From Strigamia acuminata (taxonomy: Eukaryota > Arthropoda > Chilopoda > Geophilomorpha > Linotaeniidae), in assembly GCA_949358305.1 (NCBI GenBank), contig OX442314.1, forward strand, positions 26,831,118-26,895,117: a stretch of 64,000 nt of DNA. The letters are read 5' to 3'. Of this stretch, positions 9,701 through 20,113 are shown piece after piece. Position 1 is the first letter of the stretch. Every line of letters starts with the position of its first letter. A model generated the notes under the pieces. It had not been told where the DNA came from. It saw only the letters and a list, made by a program, of their open reading frames with translations, and made no database searches. The translations under genes were made by a program, and so were the position numbers.

Positions 9701-12700
9701 CTTCGCTTTACATGTCTGTCTCTGTCGAGACTCAGCGCTCTTCTGTCCCTACACCACTCCGCTCCTTCCTTCCCCTTACTGGCGAATCGCCTAAGGGCGA
9801 ATTTCCAAAATTCGCCGTTGGAAACATATTTTGGTGTTTCCAATGGCGAAATGAATAAAATTCGCCATTGGAAACGTTTTTTGAGTGCAGGAATGTTTCA
9901 TTTCTACCATTTGCCATTGGAAACATATTTTCCTGTTTCCAAGGGCGAAAGTGGCAAATTTGTTTTTAATGTAAAATTCTCTATTGTATTTTGGGTATTT
10001 CTTCTTCCAATTCCTAAGAAGGGCTAACCGCGTACCTAACCTTACTGGTTTTTTGATGCAAAACCATTTTTTGGGACGGCTTGTCGCGGTAGATAATGTG
10101 GCAAAATTCAACATCCATATATTCGCCATTGGAAATGCAAAATCCTTTCCAATGGCAAAATTCAACATACAGTCAAAACTCTTTATGACGAATCGCAAGG
10201 AACCCGAAAAATCGATTCAGCCAACCAAACCAGCCATTTTTAGGTATTCGTTATATCGATATATCGTTATATCGCGATTCGTTATAAAGAGTATCGACTG
10301 TACCAATATTCGCCATCGGAAACGCAAAACCGTTTCCAATGGCGAATTTCAACATACACATTCGCCATTGGAAACGTTTTTGCGTTTCCAATGGCAAATT
10401 GTTTTTAATGTTTACCAATTCGACATTATAAAGGTCCAAAAGCCGTCCCAATGGCGAATTGGGAGAAATTTGTCATTGAGACTGCTTTTGGACAGAATAA
10501 CATAGAAATTCGCTATTCGTAGGAATGGACAGATTACGGCACCCCTGGGTCATATCACTCCGTGAGGAGGAGTGACCTTGGGGCCATTGGGCAGTGTATG
10601 TTAGTGACGCAAGTCACCATTGGGTGGCCAAGCGGTCACACAGCAATAGGAAGAAATGTGTTTTTATTTTTATTTTAAAGTTACATTTCAAGTTTGATAA
10701 ACCTGACTATACTGACTAACCGGCATTCAGGGTTCTCATTTCGAGTCAAACAATCTTCGTAACACTTTATACTATCTTCTTCGTTGGAATTGCACCCAGG
10801 GTGTTGTGATGGTAGGAAATTGTACTGGAAATTAAAATGTTAATTCTCAAAGACTTACAATTTTGTATTTACCACATCAAAAACACAAAGGCAATGTCTA
10901 GTGCCAGGGTAAAATAACTTCTGAATCATTCTAATCTATTCTCAATGTAGCAACAAATTTGTAGCAACTGAGAAATCTTTCTTGCAAGAAGAATATGTCA
11001 ACCACAATAATGTTTGTTTTATTAACACATCAGAGTTTTGTCTTTAGTTTGAAATGATAACGCGAGCATACAGTATGCTCTTAATTACAGCATAAGAACG
11101 GAAAAAAATAGGCCGAGGATATTCTTACGTACGTACGTAAGAATAGCGTATTGGCTATTCCTACGTACGTACGTAAGAATAACGTTTGCCCGACGTGCCG
11201 CTATTCTTACGTACATACCTACGTACGTACGGGCAGGGATGAATGAAACCCACCAGCATGTCGCGCTCAGGATTTGCTCCTCAAAACAAACAAAATGAAA
11301 CCAGCGTTTTGTTTTTTTATTTTCTTTTTTTAATAATGGAATATTTTGGTCATTTCAGACATTGAATTCAGTCATTTAGGTCATTTCAGACATTGAATTC
11401 AGTCGTTTTGGTCATTTCAGACAATTTCAGACATTGAATTCAGTCGTTTTGGGCAACACTACTAACAATAGAATCATTCACAACAAATTATTACAACAAA
11501 ACTAAACCTAAACTAACCTCATTGATTGGGTCGAAATAGCGCGACACCACACGTGTAGGTGGTATATAATCCTCCCACATACCGGTACGTAAGAATAATG
11601 ACCCCCCCCTGGCGGCCCGCTATGTACGTAAGAATAGCCATACGTTATTCTTACGTACGTACGTACAAATATACAGTTTTTCAGGGGCCGAGGATGGGCT
11701 TTCCTGCAATTTTCGGTATGTACGTAAGAATAGCGTATCGGCTATTCTTACGTACGTACGTAAGAATAGCCACGGCGAAAAAGGCAACAAAAGAAGTAAA
11801 TAAATAACTAGATTTTTCCCTGTCAGTAGACATTTGCAAACATATAACTTCGGTAGATACCTGTCGGCAATGATAATTCACTAACAACATATTGCCCATA
11901 TCTGCTGGTACTGAATATTCAAAAGTCATTAGAGGATTTATGGCCATTGCCTATCGGAGACAAATTCTATTTAGCAATAAATACTAAGCGCATTCACAAA
12001 TGCGTGCTTAACTTGCAGTTAAACACGTTTTGCTGTTTAAATGTCGTGCGCATGCACACTGCGACTGAAAACAGACTAAATTAGTCGTTATTTTTTACGT
12101 TAGATTGGAATAACAGTTTATAAACTGCTGTTTAAATATGTTGCTTAAGATTTAGTTTAATGTAAATGACTATAAAAATTTCCAGTAAACTAATCATGTC
12201 CATATTAGGTCACAACCGTAATACCCAGCTTTGGAGAGCATGCTCTATCGAGTTTGACCAGATCTGGGGATATGATTGGCTGGTTCATTTGATGCCGTGC
12301 CATAAAAGTTGAATTCCTGCTCGTTTTATCCAGCACTGCCAGAAAATTTAGAACGGGTACCCGTATGAAAAAAATACCGTAGTATGATTGCATACTATTC
12401 ATTGTCAATGGCTAGTTCATCCTAAGTTGAGTAAAATGTATGGCAAATGCTGGATAATTCAAATTTTCTGGCAATTGGGGATAAATTTGTTGGAGGGGGG
12501 GGGGGGAATAAATTTATTAGGGAAAACTAAAGTTAGGGGAGTGACATAATTTAATTGGGGGGGGGTTGAGTGGGGGAAATTAAAATCATATTAGGGGGGT
12601 AAATGAGTCTGAAATGGGGGGAAAATAATTTGTCGCCTTTCCGAACAATAGGTACCAAACCGGTAATCGATTACAATGTCTAATGCGATCTAATGCATTT

Positions 12701-15700
12701 AATGCAATTATGGAGTTCTGATCTGCTTTTAAGTGTCAGTACACAAGTGAAATGGCTCTGCCAATGGGAGAAGGCCCAACTTATAGTGAGTTACCGGTAT
12801 GTACAGTCTGTACCCTCACTCTAGGCTGGCAATTGAAATTGTGACTAATTTCGTGTTTTGCTACTACCGTCTTCCCCCGAATATGACACCATGGTGTTGT
12901 ATTCGTCCAAAATTATGCAAGTTTGACAAAGAAGTAAAATTCGTAAAAACTCTATGAATTTGTATTTATTACTCTGTTTAAAAAAACAAACAAGTAATAC
13001 AAGTTAACAAAAACAACTATAAAAAAAACACTAACTGAAAACGTACGTGAGCTATAATGACAGCAAACGTACGAAAAACGTTCAGTGCACCTTTTGGATG
13101 CATATACTGTACTGTATGTTTTTAATATTTTTAGAAAAATTTGAATATAACACCATGGTGTTATAGCTGAAGTGGTGTTATATTCGAATTTTTGGTCAAT
13201 GTTTTCAAACTTGCCATTTTGACCAAAACTCGAATACAACACCATGGTGTTATATTCGGGGGAAGACGGTAGGTGAAACACCAGACATCAACAGGTGATC
13301 ATACTTGTATAATACTTGTATAGCAGACAAAGGTATATAAGTATTATCACCTGTTGATTTCTGGTGTTTAACCTAGTGGCAAAACACGAAATTACTCACA
13401 ATTTCAATTGCCAGCCTAGAGTGAGGGTCCAGTTTTTTGAACACGACTGTACATACAATATTAAACATCTCATCTATCTTCGATGTTAAATCGTTCGTTA
13501 TGTTACTTGGGAGGAGTTTGTTTTTCCGTAATTTGCCTGGAACAATTTAAAGGAAAGTAAAGTAAACACCCTGTATTCTCACCATCAGAGCTGGTTTCTC
13601 GCAGCTTCCATTTTTCTGAAACTGGTACATCATAGAGAATCCCTCAGCCATGGACAAATCTAAAAATTTCAATGGTATAACTTGAAACTTATTTACTGTA
13701 TCCAGATCAGATAAAAATCCTTTCCTCACTTAATGTTGTAGCAGTTATTGGAGATATTTTTAATTTGATGGTAGATTGGCAGAAAATAGCACATTCTATT
13801 GTTATTAGTGAGTTTGCGGTTGCCAATTGTTCCTTATAATTATGAGTTACAAGCTCATAATTATAAAAATGGACTTATAACATAACGTAACTCCTCAACT
13901 TTTACACTGTTTTGTAAAATAAGGGAGCCAATCAGATCGCTTAACACTATTTGAAGCTCCTCCCACTATTGCAAATGGCGCTGAAGGTGCTGATGGAAAT
14001 TCAAAATGGCTGCCTGACCTGTTTCAACATTCAGCCTCAATCACAATTTTTTTCTGCCATCGAAGGATAGAAACAACTAAAATCATTCCAGGTAAGCAAA
14101 TAAATAAACTGGAAGACAATTTTATGTCTGAAAAATGTCAAATTAGTAAAACTACAGATTTTCATTTTCTTTTGCATATGGATTTGTTCTACCATTACAT
14201 GCAAAGGATTTGTACTGTTAACATGGTATTTATAAGTATAATTTATAAAATATATTTGTTGTACCGCAAGTGCCTATTTCAACAGGGAATCATAATTATA
14301 ATTATGAGCTTGTAACTCATAATTATAAGCAACAATTGGCAACCGCAAACTCCCTATTGATAATGAAGCATCGTTACAACATTTGTTATCAAGGTGTAAT
14401 TTCTGAACCAACAATTCTAGACTAAAAATGTTAATCGAAAATATTGTCTAGCATTGTTGATTAAGAATTTAAAACTGGGAAGACAATGTCGCAACGATAC
14501 TACAAAAACAACAGATGTCTCATTGGATTTGTCATGTCCAATTTCCTACCAATTTTAGTTTTATCTTGGGCGTAATGGCTATGTGCGAGCATGACGAGGA
14601 AAGGACTTTTTTCTGCTTTGTAGAGCAGTTTTTATTACTTGTTTTGAAGATTAAAGCAACGCCCATCATTGTATTTTTTTCACTGATCTCTACATTTGAA
14701 TTAGTTGTTACCATTTTGCCATTATTTTTAGTCATTTTAAAAATAGATTTCTTGTACTAAAAAAAGAAATATCTCACTTAAATACAATAAAGGAATAAAG
14801 CGAATCAAAAAAGGAAATGAGGTGCTGAACTTTACTTTTACATATTTGTTTAAAGCCCATTTACAAACGGATCGTGGTAATTAGATCGAATAAAACAAGA
14901 GTGAAATCGGATTTTGCTCTCATTAATGTCATTAAAATTGAATGGATTTTTATGCCACCTGGTAGATTAACTTAAAACAGCTAAACTGCAGGGAAGTTTC
15001 TTTTGTCCACCACTGTACATGCTTTGTCAACACATACAAGTAGTATGTACATTTTTCTCTGATGATGAGCATCTTGCCTGCGGATTGCTTCACTTTAGTG
15101 ACGCCGTTTTTAAGGTGCTTAAAAACTTCAGTTAGTTTAGGTTAGTTTAGGTGTGGTTAGTTTAGGTTAGGTCATGAAGCTGCATTTGCGATTAATCAGA
15201 GATGTAGCATGTGCGTGGACGCTGGCCCACGAGCCTACAGTAGGGGGCCTATGAGGGATGAAGGGGGTCCGTAGAGATTGAGTGGTGACCATATTTTTTT
15301 CAGCTTTTTAGGCTTTTAGAGTATCAAAATCTTAGCTATGGCTCTGCTAAGGGCCCGTCATCCAACTTGCACACAGGTCACAGACCCATTGGTGTATTAC
15401 TACGCCGCTGATCACGAGTACTGTATTTACGCTGTAACAGCAGTGTGTACCTACTTCTATCTATGCTGTAACAACAGTGTGCACCTATCTATGCTGTAAC
15501 AACAGTGTGCACCTATCTATGCTGTAACAACAGTGTGCACCTATCTATGCTGTAACAACAGTGTGCACCTATCTATGCTGTAACAACAGTGTGCACCTAT
15601 CTATGCTGTAACAACAGTGTGCACCTATCTATGCTGTAACAACAGTGAACACGTATCCATGATATGTAATTGCATCCCTAAGTACCCAATTCACTTTAAG

Positions 15701-16298
15701 CGACGATTTGACAGAACCAAATAATCGCATAAAATGAGGGATACCTTTATTTGCATTTTGAAATAACAGATTTTCTTACTAAATTGATAAACAAATAAAA
15801 CATGCTTACTTGATGTGCTTCTACAAGCTCCAAGTTGTTTAGCATACTTGAATCTAGCCACAACTGAGTGTAATTAAAAGTCTTGGTAGCACTCTTTATA
15901 ATCCCTTTCACTGCATTCCCACAATCTAAAAGATCCTCTATGCCACTTTTTATTGGTCGCCAATATGGAGCCAAAGTTGCTGTATCTAATCCTGCCAACA
16001 TTAAGCCAGCTATTTTTAGTTCTTTCGTGTCTTTATATTCAATCTCAACTTTAATTGGGTTAGTCAAGTAGTGTTGCACTCTTCGGTATGTCTGATAACA
16101 ACAAATGGTCAAGCAAAGCGTTACTGCAACCAACCATGAAATGCGAACTGCAACGGATTTCTGTTTGTCCAATAATTTATTCAATATCGGCAGGGATGTC
16201 TTCTCGATTGAACTTGCAATTTCTTTTCTGCAGAGAAGCCGAATGCGATTTTTTTTCATATTGATAATTCTTAAATTTTCGTTACGTCTCATAATCAT
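6402..16298 (-). CDS. Unit 1: two-domain DEG/ENaC-type sodium channel, 11 exons, intact
   Basis: Exons (minus): 16298-15810, 14756-14639, 13728-13583, 11950-11861, 10824-10721, 9298-8461, 8132-8048, 7982-7897, 7396-7295, 6941-6832, 6777-6402. All junctions are GT-AG and the sum is 2544 nt, giving 847 aa plus stop with no internal stop. Domain 1: TM1 49-71, Cys-rich loop, CxC-type motif CGCLRPC, TM2 405-432 with GLS filter at 422-424. A cytosolic linker of about 55 aa follows. Domain 2: TM1 487-509, MPNIIACND at 530-538 (the family FPxxTxCN site), CDCRPTC, TM2 809-836 with GLS at 825-827, then a short tail. Known members have one domain (two TMs) and assemble as trimers, so a four-TM chain is unusual. 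Function is inferred as a cation channel; ligand and ion preference are not readable. Confidence 0.9.
7692..7712. repeat. Poly-C run in unit 1 intron 8
   Basis: A C-rich homopolymer tract follows ACCCCCTCCC. The equivalent tract is present in unit 2 (about 27218-27230), so it predates the duplication. Confidence 0.8.
8461..9298 (-). CDS. Unit 1 exon 6: fusion exon, TM2 of domain 1 plus TM1 of domain 2
   Basis: One 838-nt exon (phase 2 in, phase 0 out) encodes the Cys-rich end of domain 1, its pore helix (VDFGGNLGFSLGLSLLSLV), a basic linker (RLYEKIRRYNSQPLRQSN) and then TM1 of domain 2 (FVRLIVLLTNTIIAVYL) with YSEPIKV and MPNIIACND. No stop lies between the halves. Splice sites are TTTCAG before 9298 and GTAAGT after 8461. 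Confidence 0.93.
9783..10544. repeat. Array of inverted TTCGCCATTGGAAAC motifs inside the solo LTR
   Basis: About a dozen copies of a 15-base motif alternate in orientation: TTCGCCATTGGAAAC near 9861, 10122 and 10361 and its reverse GTTTCCAATGGCGAA near 9837, 10333 and 10385, with one- or two-base variants. Adjacent opposite copies form hairpins. Long overlapping frames on both strands here are by-products of the repeat. Confidence 0.85.
10170..10300. mobile_element. 131-bp Tc1/mariner-pogo-type MITE
   Basis: Termini are CAGTCAAAACTCTTTATGAC and, inverted, CAGTCGATACTCTTTATAAC, flanked by TA at 10168-10169 and 10301-10302. It sits inside the palindrome array, which sits inside the solo LTR: three nested layers. 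Confidence 0.85.
11112..11786. mobile_element. Inserted block rich in TTCTTACGTACGTAAGAA palindromes
   Basis: This block is absent from the paralogous intron of unit 2 (near 31525). It contains several copies of CTTACGTACGTACGTAAG in both halves (11127-11215 and 11595-11770), twice next to GGCCGAGGAT. A MITE with long palindromic ends is likely; exact ends are not certain. Confidence 0.55.
11341..11455. repeat. Short tandem repeat, about 3 units of 33-45 bp
   Basis: Units read TTTCAGACATTGAATTCAGT followed by a CGTTTTGG-type spacer, with one partly duplicated copy. It lies inside the TACGTA-rich insertion. Confidence 0.8.
12486..12620 (+). other. G-run-rich stretch in unit 1 intron 3
   Basis: Six or more runs of four to twelve G occur within 135 bases on the plus strand (C-rich on the gene's sense strand). 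It is possibly G-quadruplex forming; no gene is seen. Confidence 0.6.
12804..13449. mobile_element. TA-flanked MITE (CAGTC termini) with a second MITE nested inside
   Basis: The ends CAGTCTGTACCC and GACTG are flanked by TA at 12802-12803 and 13450-13451. The arms share CCCTCACTCTAGGCTGGCAA and AATTTCGTGTTTTGC in inverted order. The left arm is split by the element at 12867-13269. Confidence 0.82.
12867..13269. mobile_element. 403-bp MITE with CCGTCTTCCCCCGAATAT termini, nested
   Basis: The termini are inverted and contain the palindrome AACACCATGGTGTT. Flanking TA dinucleotides are at 12865-12866 and 13270-13271. A 105-bp relative with the same ends lies at 36453-36557. Confidence 0.85.
13807..14355. 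mobile_element. MITE family M1 (AGTGAGTTTGCGG termini), copy 1
   Basis: About 60 bp of inverted termini include GTTGCCAATTGTT and TTATAATTATGAGTTACAAG. ATT triplets flank it (13804-13806, 14356-14358). A second copy is at 51589-52082. It lies between exons 2 and 3 of unit 1, at nearly the same point where unit 2 has a different MITE. Confidence 0.85.
15433..15655. repeat. 28-bp tandem repeat, about 8 units
   Basis: Units read CTATGCTGTAACAACAGTGT plus GCACCTAT. The paralogous intron of unit 2 has a single unit near 37268, so the array is a local expansion just downstream of exon 1. Confidence 0.92.
15810..16298 (-). CDS. Unit 1 exon 1: N-terminus and TM1 of domain 1
   Basis: ATG at 16298-16296 opens 163 codons ending phase 0 before GTAAGC. 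It contains a basic cytosolic start, SIEKTSLPILNKLL where the family usually has a His-Gly motif, TM1 (VRISWLVAVTLCLTICCYQT) and NPIKVEIEYKD. The expected FPxxTxCN block is degenerate here. Confidence 0.9.
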
Positions 16299-19200
16299 GG
16301 TGCTTTTGTAAGTATTGAATTTTTTTTCAGTTTTTTAAATTGTTTTCTGGTAGAAACGCGTTAATTCCACACTGATCTGAAAGTCTAGTTAGGGAATTTC
16401 CTATTAATTAAAACTTGCGTTGATTTTTTTACATCTTTGTAATTAATTTTTTTTTGAAATCTTAATATTTCTAAAAGTTACTGGCCTTACCCTAAAGCCG
16501 CCGCTGACAACGTGCTTCAAATTGTTCGATGAAGTTATTTGTTGTGATAAATCCAGAGCACTTGTCAGTCCAGTTCTATAGCTTGAAAATAAACACGCAT
16601 TGGGTAAATTGTGTGTATGCGTATAGGATGTCAGCCGAAGTGTCCCAAGCGGAGAGAATTAATAGATGTTGCTATGGGCTTGTTGTTGAATGTTTGGTAA
16701 GGCGTAATGTTGCATAAAAATGATATTAAAATGTCGTTAATTAAATATTCGAGACAAGCTATTTAATGGCTTTCTTGTTTACAACTTTACAGTTTTATGA
16801 CTGAAAAATTATCAACATTAAAATTAAAAAGGAAGTTTCTTAATGACATGAATTTCCTTTGGCACAAAATAGCTATCAGTAAGTAAAAACTCGATGAGAA
16901 TAAAGAGTGAGTTTGAAACTTTACTACAACCTTGACTGTGTTTAAACTTATCACCAACTGCTTTTTTCGCAGTGTGAATTTATTAACACAGAGTAACAAC
17001 AGCAAAACTGTAACCGATTAACAATAAACGTAAACTTAAAACTATCAAAAATATATTTTACAGTTCACTTATTGCATTCCACAATGTATGGCATTCCGCA
17101 GAATTAAGTATATTATTTATTTGTACCGGACATACAATAATGCATTGTATAATACAATTGAAAAAATTCATTAGAAAATTTTTTTTTTCGATTTAAAATG
17201 CATTTTGCACTTTAATCGCAGGTATTGGATCACTATAAAACATGCCAAAATGCAGGTATACTTACTTCAAATAATTTTATAAAAAGATGTAGCCAGTACT
17301 GAAGCGTTTTTGACAAGGGAGTTAACCATTTTTTCGCCAGGTGGCAATAGTATCAAAGTACTTTCCAGCTGGAGTGCGTGGTTCGCAGCGAGATCAACAG
17401 GCCGAAATGGTAAATTGTATAACGAATTTACTAAACTGTAGGCCTACTAAAAAATAATTGAAATAATTTAATATTTAGTCACATAGATGTCTGAGAAGTA
17501 TCAATTCTCATACGACATTCAACCAAACGGTTGAAACGATGTGTTAAAATGCGCCGAGGTAAAACCGATTAGTATCAATAAATGATTTTTTTTTACATTT
17601 TATTTTCTTTATTTCTTTATCTTGTATTAAGATCATACGTGACAACTAAGATGAATCTTTGAACGACAGCAGAATAACAACGATGAAGGGGACTGATGTT
17701 ACATGATTAACAGATTTTGAGTTTTAAAGGTACAATTTAATAATTCCGCGATGTGATTTACGTTAGTATTATTTAATTTCAAATTAATGTGAGTATGCAA
17801 ATTCTTTGTGTTAAAAAAACAAGCGATTTGCGACCGTGGATGTATTTATTGGCATCTCAATTCAATTTAAAAAAAACCTAAATTATTTATTATCCACCAT
17901 ATCTATTTGTCCAGCCCCCATTATTGTTAATTGATCACATTAAATTTTTTTAAACTGTTTTTAACGTTTTGTACATGTTTATCTGTCGTTTTTGTCATGT
18001 TTGTGACGTTTTTATCCCGTTTGTGACGTTTTCACGGTATTATGACGTATACCAGATGTTTTGACAATGTCTTTCTTAGCTTAATCAGGGCCGGCACCAA
18101 TTCCGTAAATCGCCGATGACTGCCTAGCTCTAAAACGGGCCCAGCATCTTAATGAACCCGGGCGTTTAAAAGACTTGCACATGTTGGCGAATGTGTTATT
18201 GGTAATTGGTAACCTATACTTGTAGTTTATAATTCAAATGTGTTTTCATGTACTGAATGTGATATATGTGATACACTAGTATATTTCACTGGGTTACCAG
18301 CTACTAACATTTATGCATTGGCTTTAAGTGTTTATAACTGTTCCACCACATACAAATTTCCGCTGCATTCTGCTACAACCATGAAGTACACAAGAATAGT
18401 GCAGCCTCTGGCCAAAAAATCTTCATATTTGGCTCACAGTGCGAAGTTCATGCATTCGCCACTAGTTGTCAGATTATTCTGTTTAACTGAGGGGTTGTGC
18501 CAAGTTTAAAATATCTTTAGAACAGACTCAAAAGTGAGGAGGTTGACAATCCAAGAAATCTTTGGTAGCTCACTGAATTTTTTCTTTCTATTTTCAAGTT
18601 TAAGAAACTTTTGTGTTGTTTTTACAAAATTTGCATGAAAGCTAAATTTAAAAGACATTCTGCAGTTAAATTGCAAGCATGTTGTTTAGAAAAGGCAGTG
18701 GCTACGTTCACCTCCGACGTGAACATATTATTTTTGTGACGCGCTGTGATTGGCTGAGAGCCATTGATGTCGATTCGTTTCCTCGACGTAAGTTTTTTCA
18801 AATTCGATGTTCTCGAGGTTTTAGTTTCTTTTTTTCTTACAAGACCTAACCTTATCGGTTTTTAGCAAAGTTGACGAAATGAGGATTTTCAGCAATGTAT
18901 TTCAATGCATCTCTCAACCAATCACAGCGCGTCATAAAAATAATACGTTCACGTCGGACGTCAGCGTAGCCACTTCGTTTAGAGAAACGATACTTATTAC
19001 GGAGTACTTAGCATCCAAATAATTTAATTCTTACATGTTGAAGAAGGTTTAAAAGGAATGAAATTAACGATTTGGTGAAGGACTTATTTTGGGTACGAAA
19101 TGGGATGTAACTCTTGTTTCGAAGTCGTAGACACCCTGAAAACATTTTTTAATTGCAAAAGAAAGTTTTGCTTTGATTAAATGGTTTATTGAAATATCAT

Positions 19201-19597
19201 TTTTTTCTTTTGTTGTGTACTTTCCAAAAGAACCATAATTGAGAAAAGGACATTGGCTTTTATGCACATTTTACAGTTGTAGTCATGGCGAGAAAATATA
19301 GAACTATAACTTAGAAGCAGTTGACTATTGAAAGCTGTAGCGTTTTTGTTTAACAACTCAACTATTTTTTAATCAGGTGGCAATAGCAGCAATGTACTAG
19401 CCAAAATGGTAAATTGTATAACGGTAAAAAGAAAGTGTATTTAAAAAAGTGTAAATGATAAAATACTGCAATATTTAGCCACATACAGTAGGTGTCTGAT
19501 GTAATTTCAAGCCTCGCACCACATTAAACTAATGGGTTCAAATGAAAATGATAATACTAAAATGCGCCAGGTTAAAACCGATTAGTATCAATAAATT
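16299..19597. other. Upstream of unit 1 and decayed repeat of the 3' flank; no gene
   Basis: No supported coding frame. The stretch 17270-17900 is paralogous to 5150-5760 and 25070-25380, and 18230-19597 is paralogous to 4440-5440. The stretch therefore holds two successive copies of sequence that elsewhere lies 3' of a channel gene. The promoter of unit 1 should lie just above 16298, but no convincing core element could be picked out. Confidence 0.7.
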
Positions 19598-19611
19598 ACT
19601 TGTATAACATC

Positions 19612-19741
19612 AACAAATAAATGATGTTATTTATGGCTTGTCCAATATATGTACCTTAAATCAGTACTTTTAAAGAAAATTCCGCCAGGGGGCGCCCCCT
19701 ACTATGGGCTACCGGTCCCTGGCATAACCAGTCCAATTTTT
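19612..19741 (+). repeat. DIRS-1 left inverted terminal repeat
   Basis: This is the reverse complement of 24889-25018. It contains the palindrome AGGGGGCGCCCCCT (19687-19700) within CCGCCAGGGGGCGCC and the family-shared GCTTGTCCAATAT. Confidence 0.93.
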
Positions 19742-20113
19742 ACTGACCACAGGTCAACACACGTTTTTGCATCGATCCGAGAAAAAGTTTGTTTCTACTC
19801 CCTTTTTTCTTCGTAATCGCTGTTTATTTTCGGTAAGATTGTATTTATTGTTTTTGTTTTAACGATTTTTGCATTTCTATTAACTTTTCGCGCTCCGATG
19901 CTCATAAAATCGCGATATATCGTGTTCGGAGACGCGTGGCCCGTGTAGGCCTAACCGTTATAAAATTTTTTATTTTTTTCAATCATTCGTTCTTCCGACG
20001 TTTCTCGTTCGGCGGACGTACGGCCGACGTTTTTTTCGTCATTTTTACCGAAATTTCCTTCGTTTTTCATCTGATTTTTTAAACAAAAAGTTTTTTATTC
20101 AGTTTTTTTCGAG

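Larger units (their letters stand above)
9333..10640 (+). mobile_element. Solo-LTR-like element (TGTG...CACA family), interrupted
   Basis: The element runs from TGTGGCAGC to GCGGTCACA and is flanked by CAGC at 9329-9332 and 10641-10644. Unit 2 has the uninterrupted intron at this point. It aligns along its length with 62388-62958, but a separate insertion occupies 9783-10544. Its body resembles the LTR at 36075-36761 that precedes a copia primer site and gag start, so a copia solo LTR is the best reading. Confidence 0.7.

Noticed and set aside
9686-10505. Overlapping 113-173-aa frames on both strands
   Set aside because: They are generated by the inverted TTCGCCATTGGAAAC array; no domain, and they cross MITE and LTR boundaries.
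12205-12408. 67-aa frame in unit 1 intron 3, partly conserved in unit 2 (33900-34030)
   Set aside because: No splice sites of suitable phase between exons 3 and 4, which join directly in phase 0, and no domain-2 counterpart; the conservation fits shared intron sequence.
15130-15175. TTAGGTTAGG-like telomeric words
   Set aside because: Only a few irregular TTAGTTTAGG units; not a telomere-type array.
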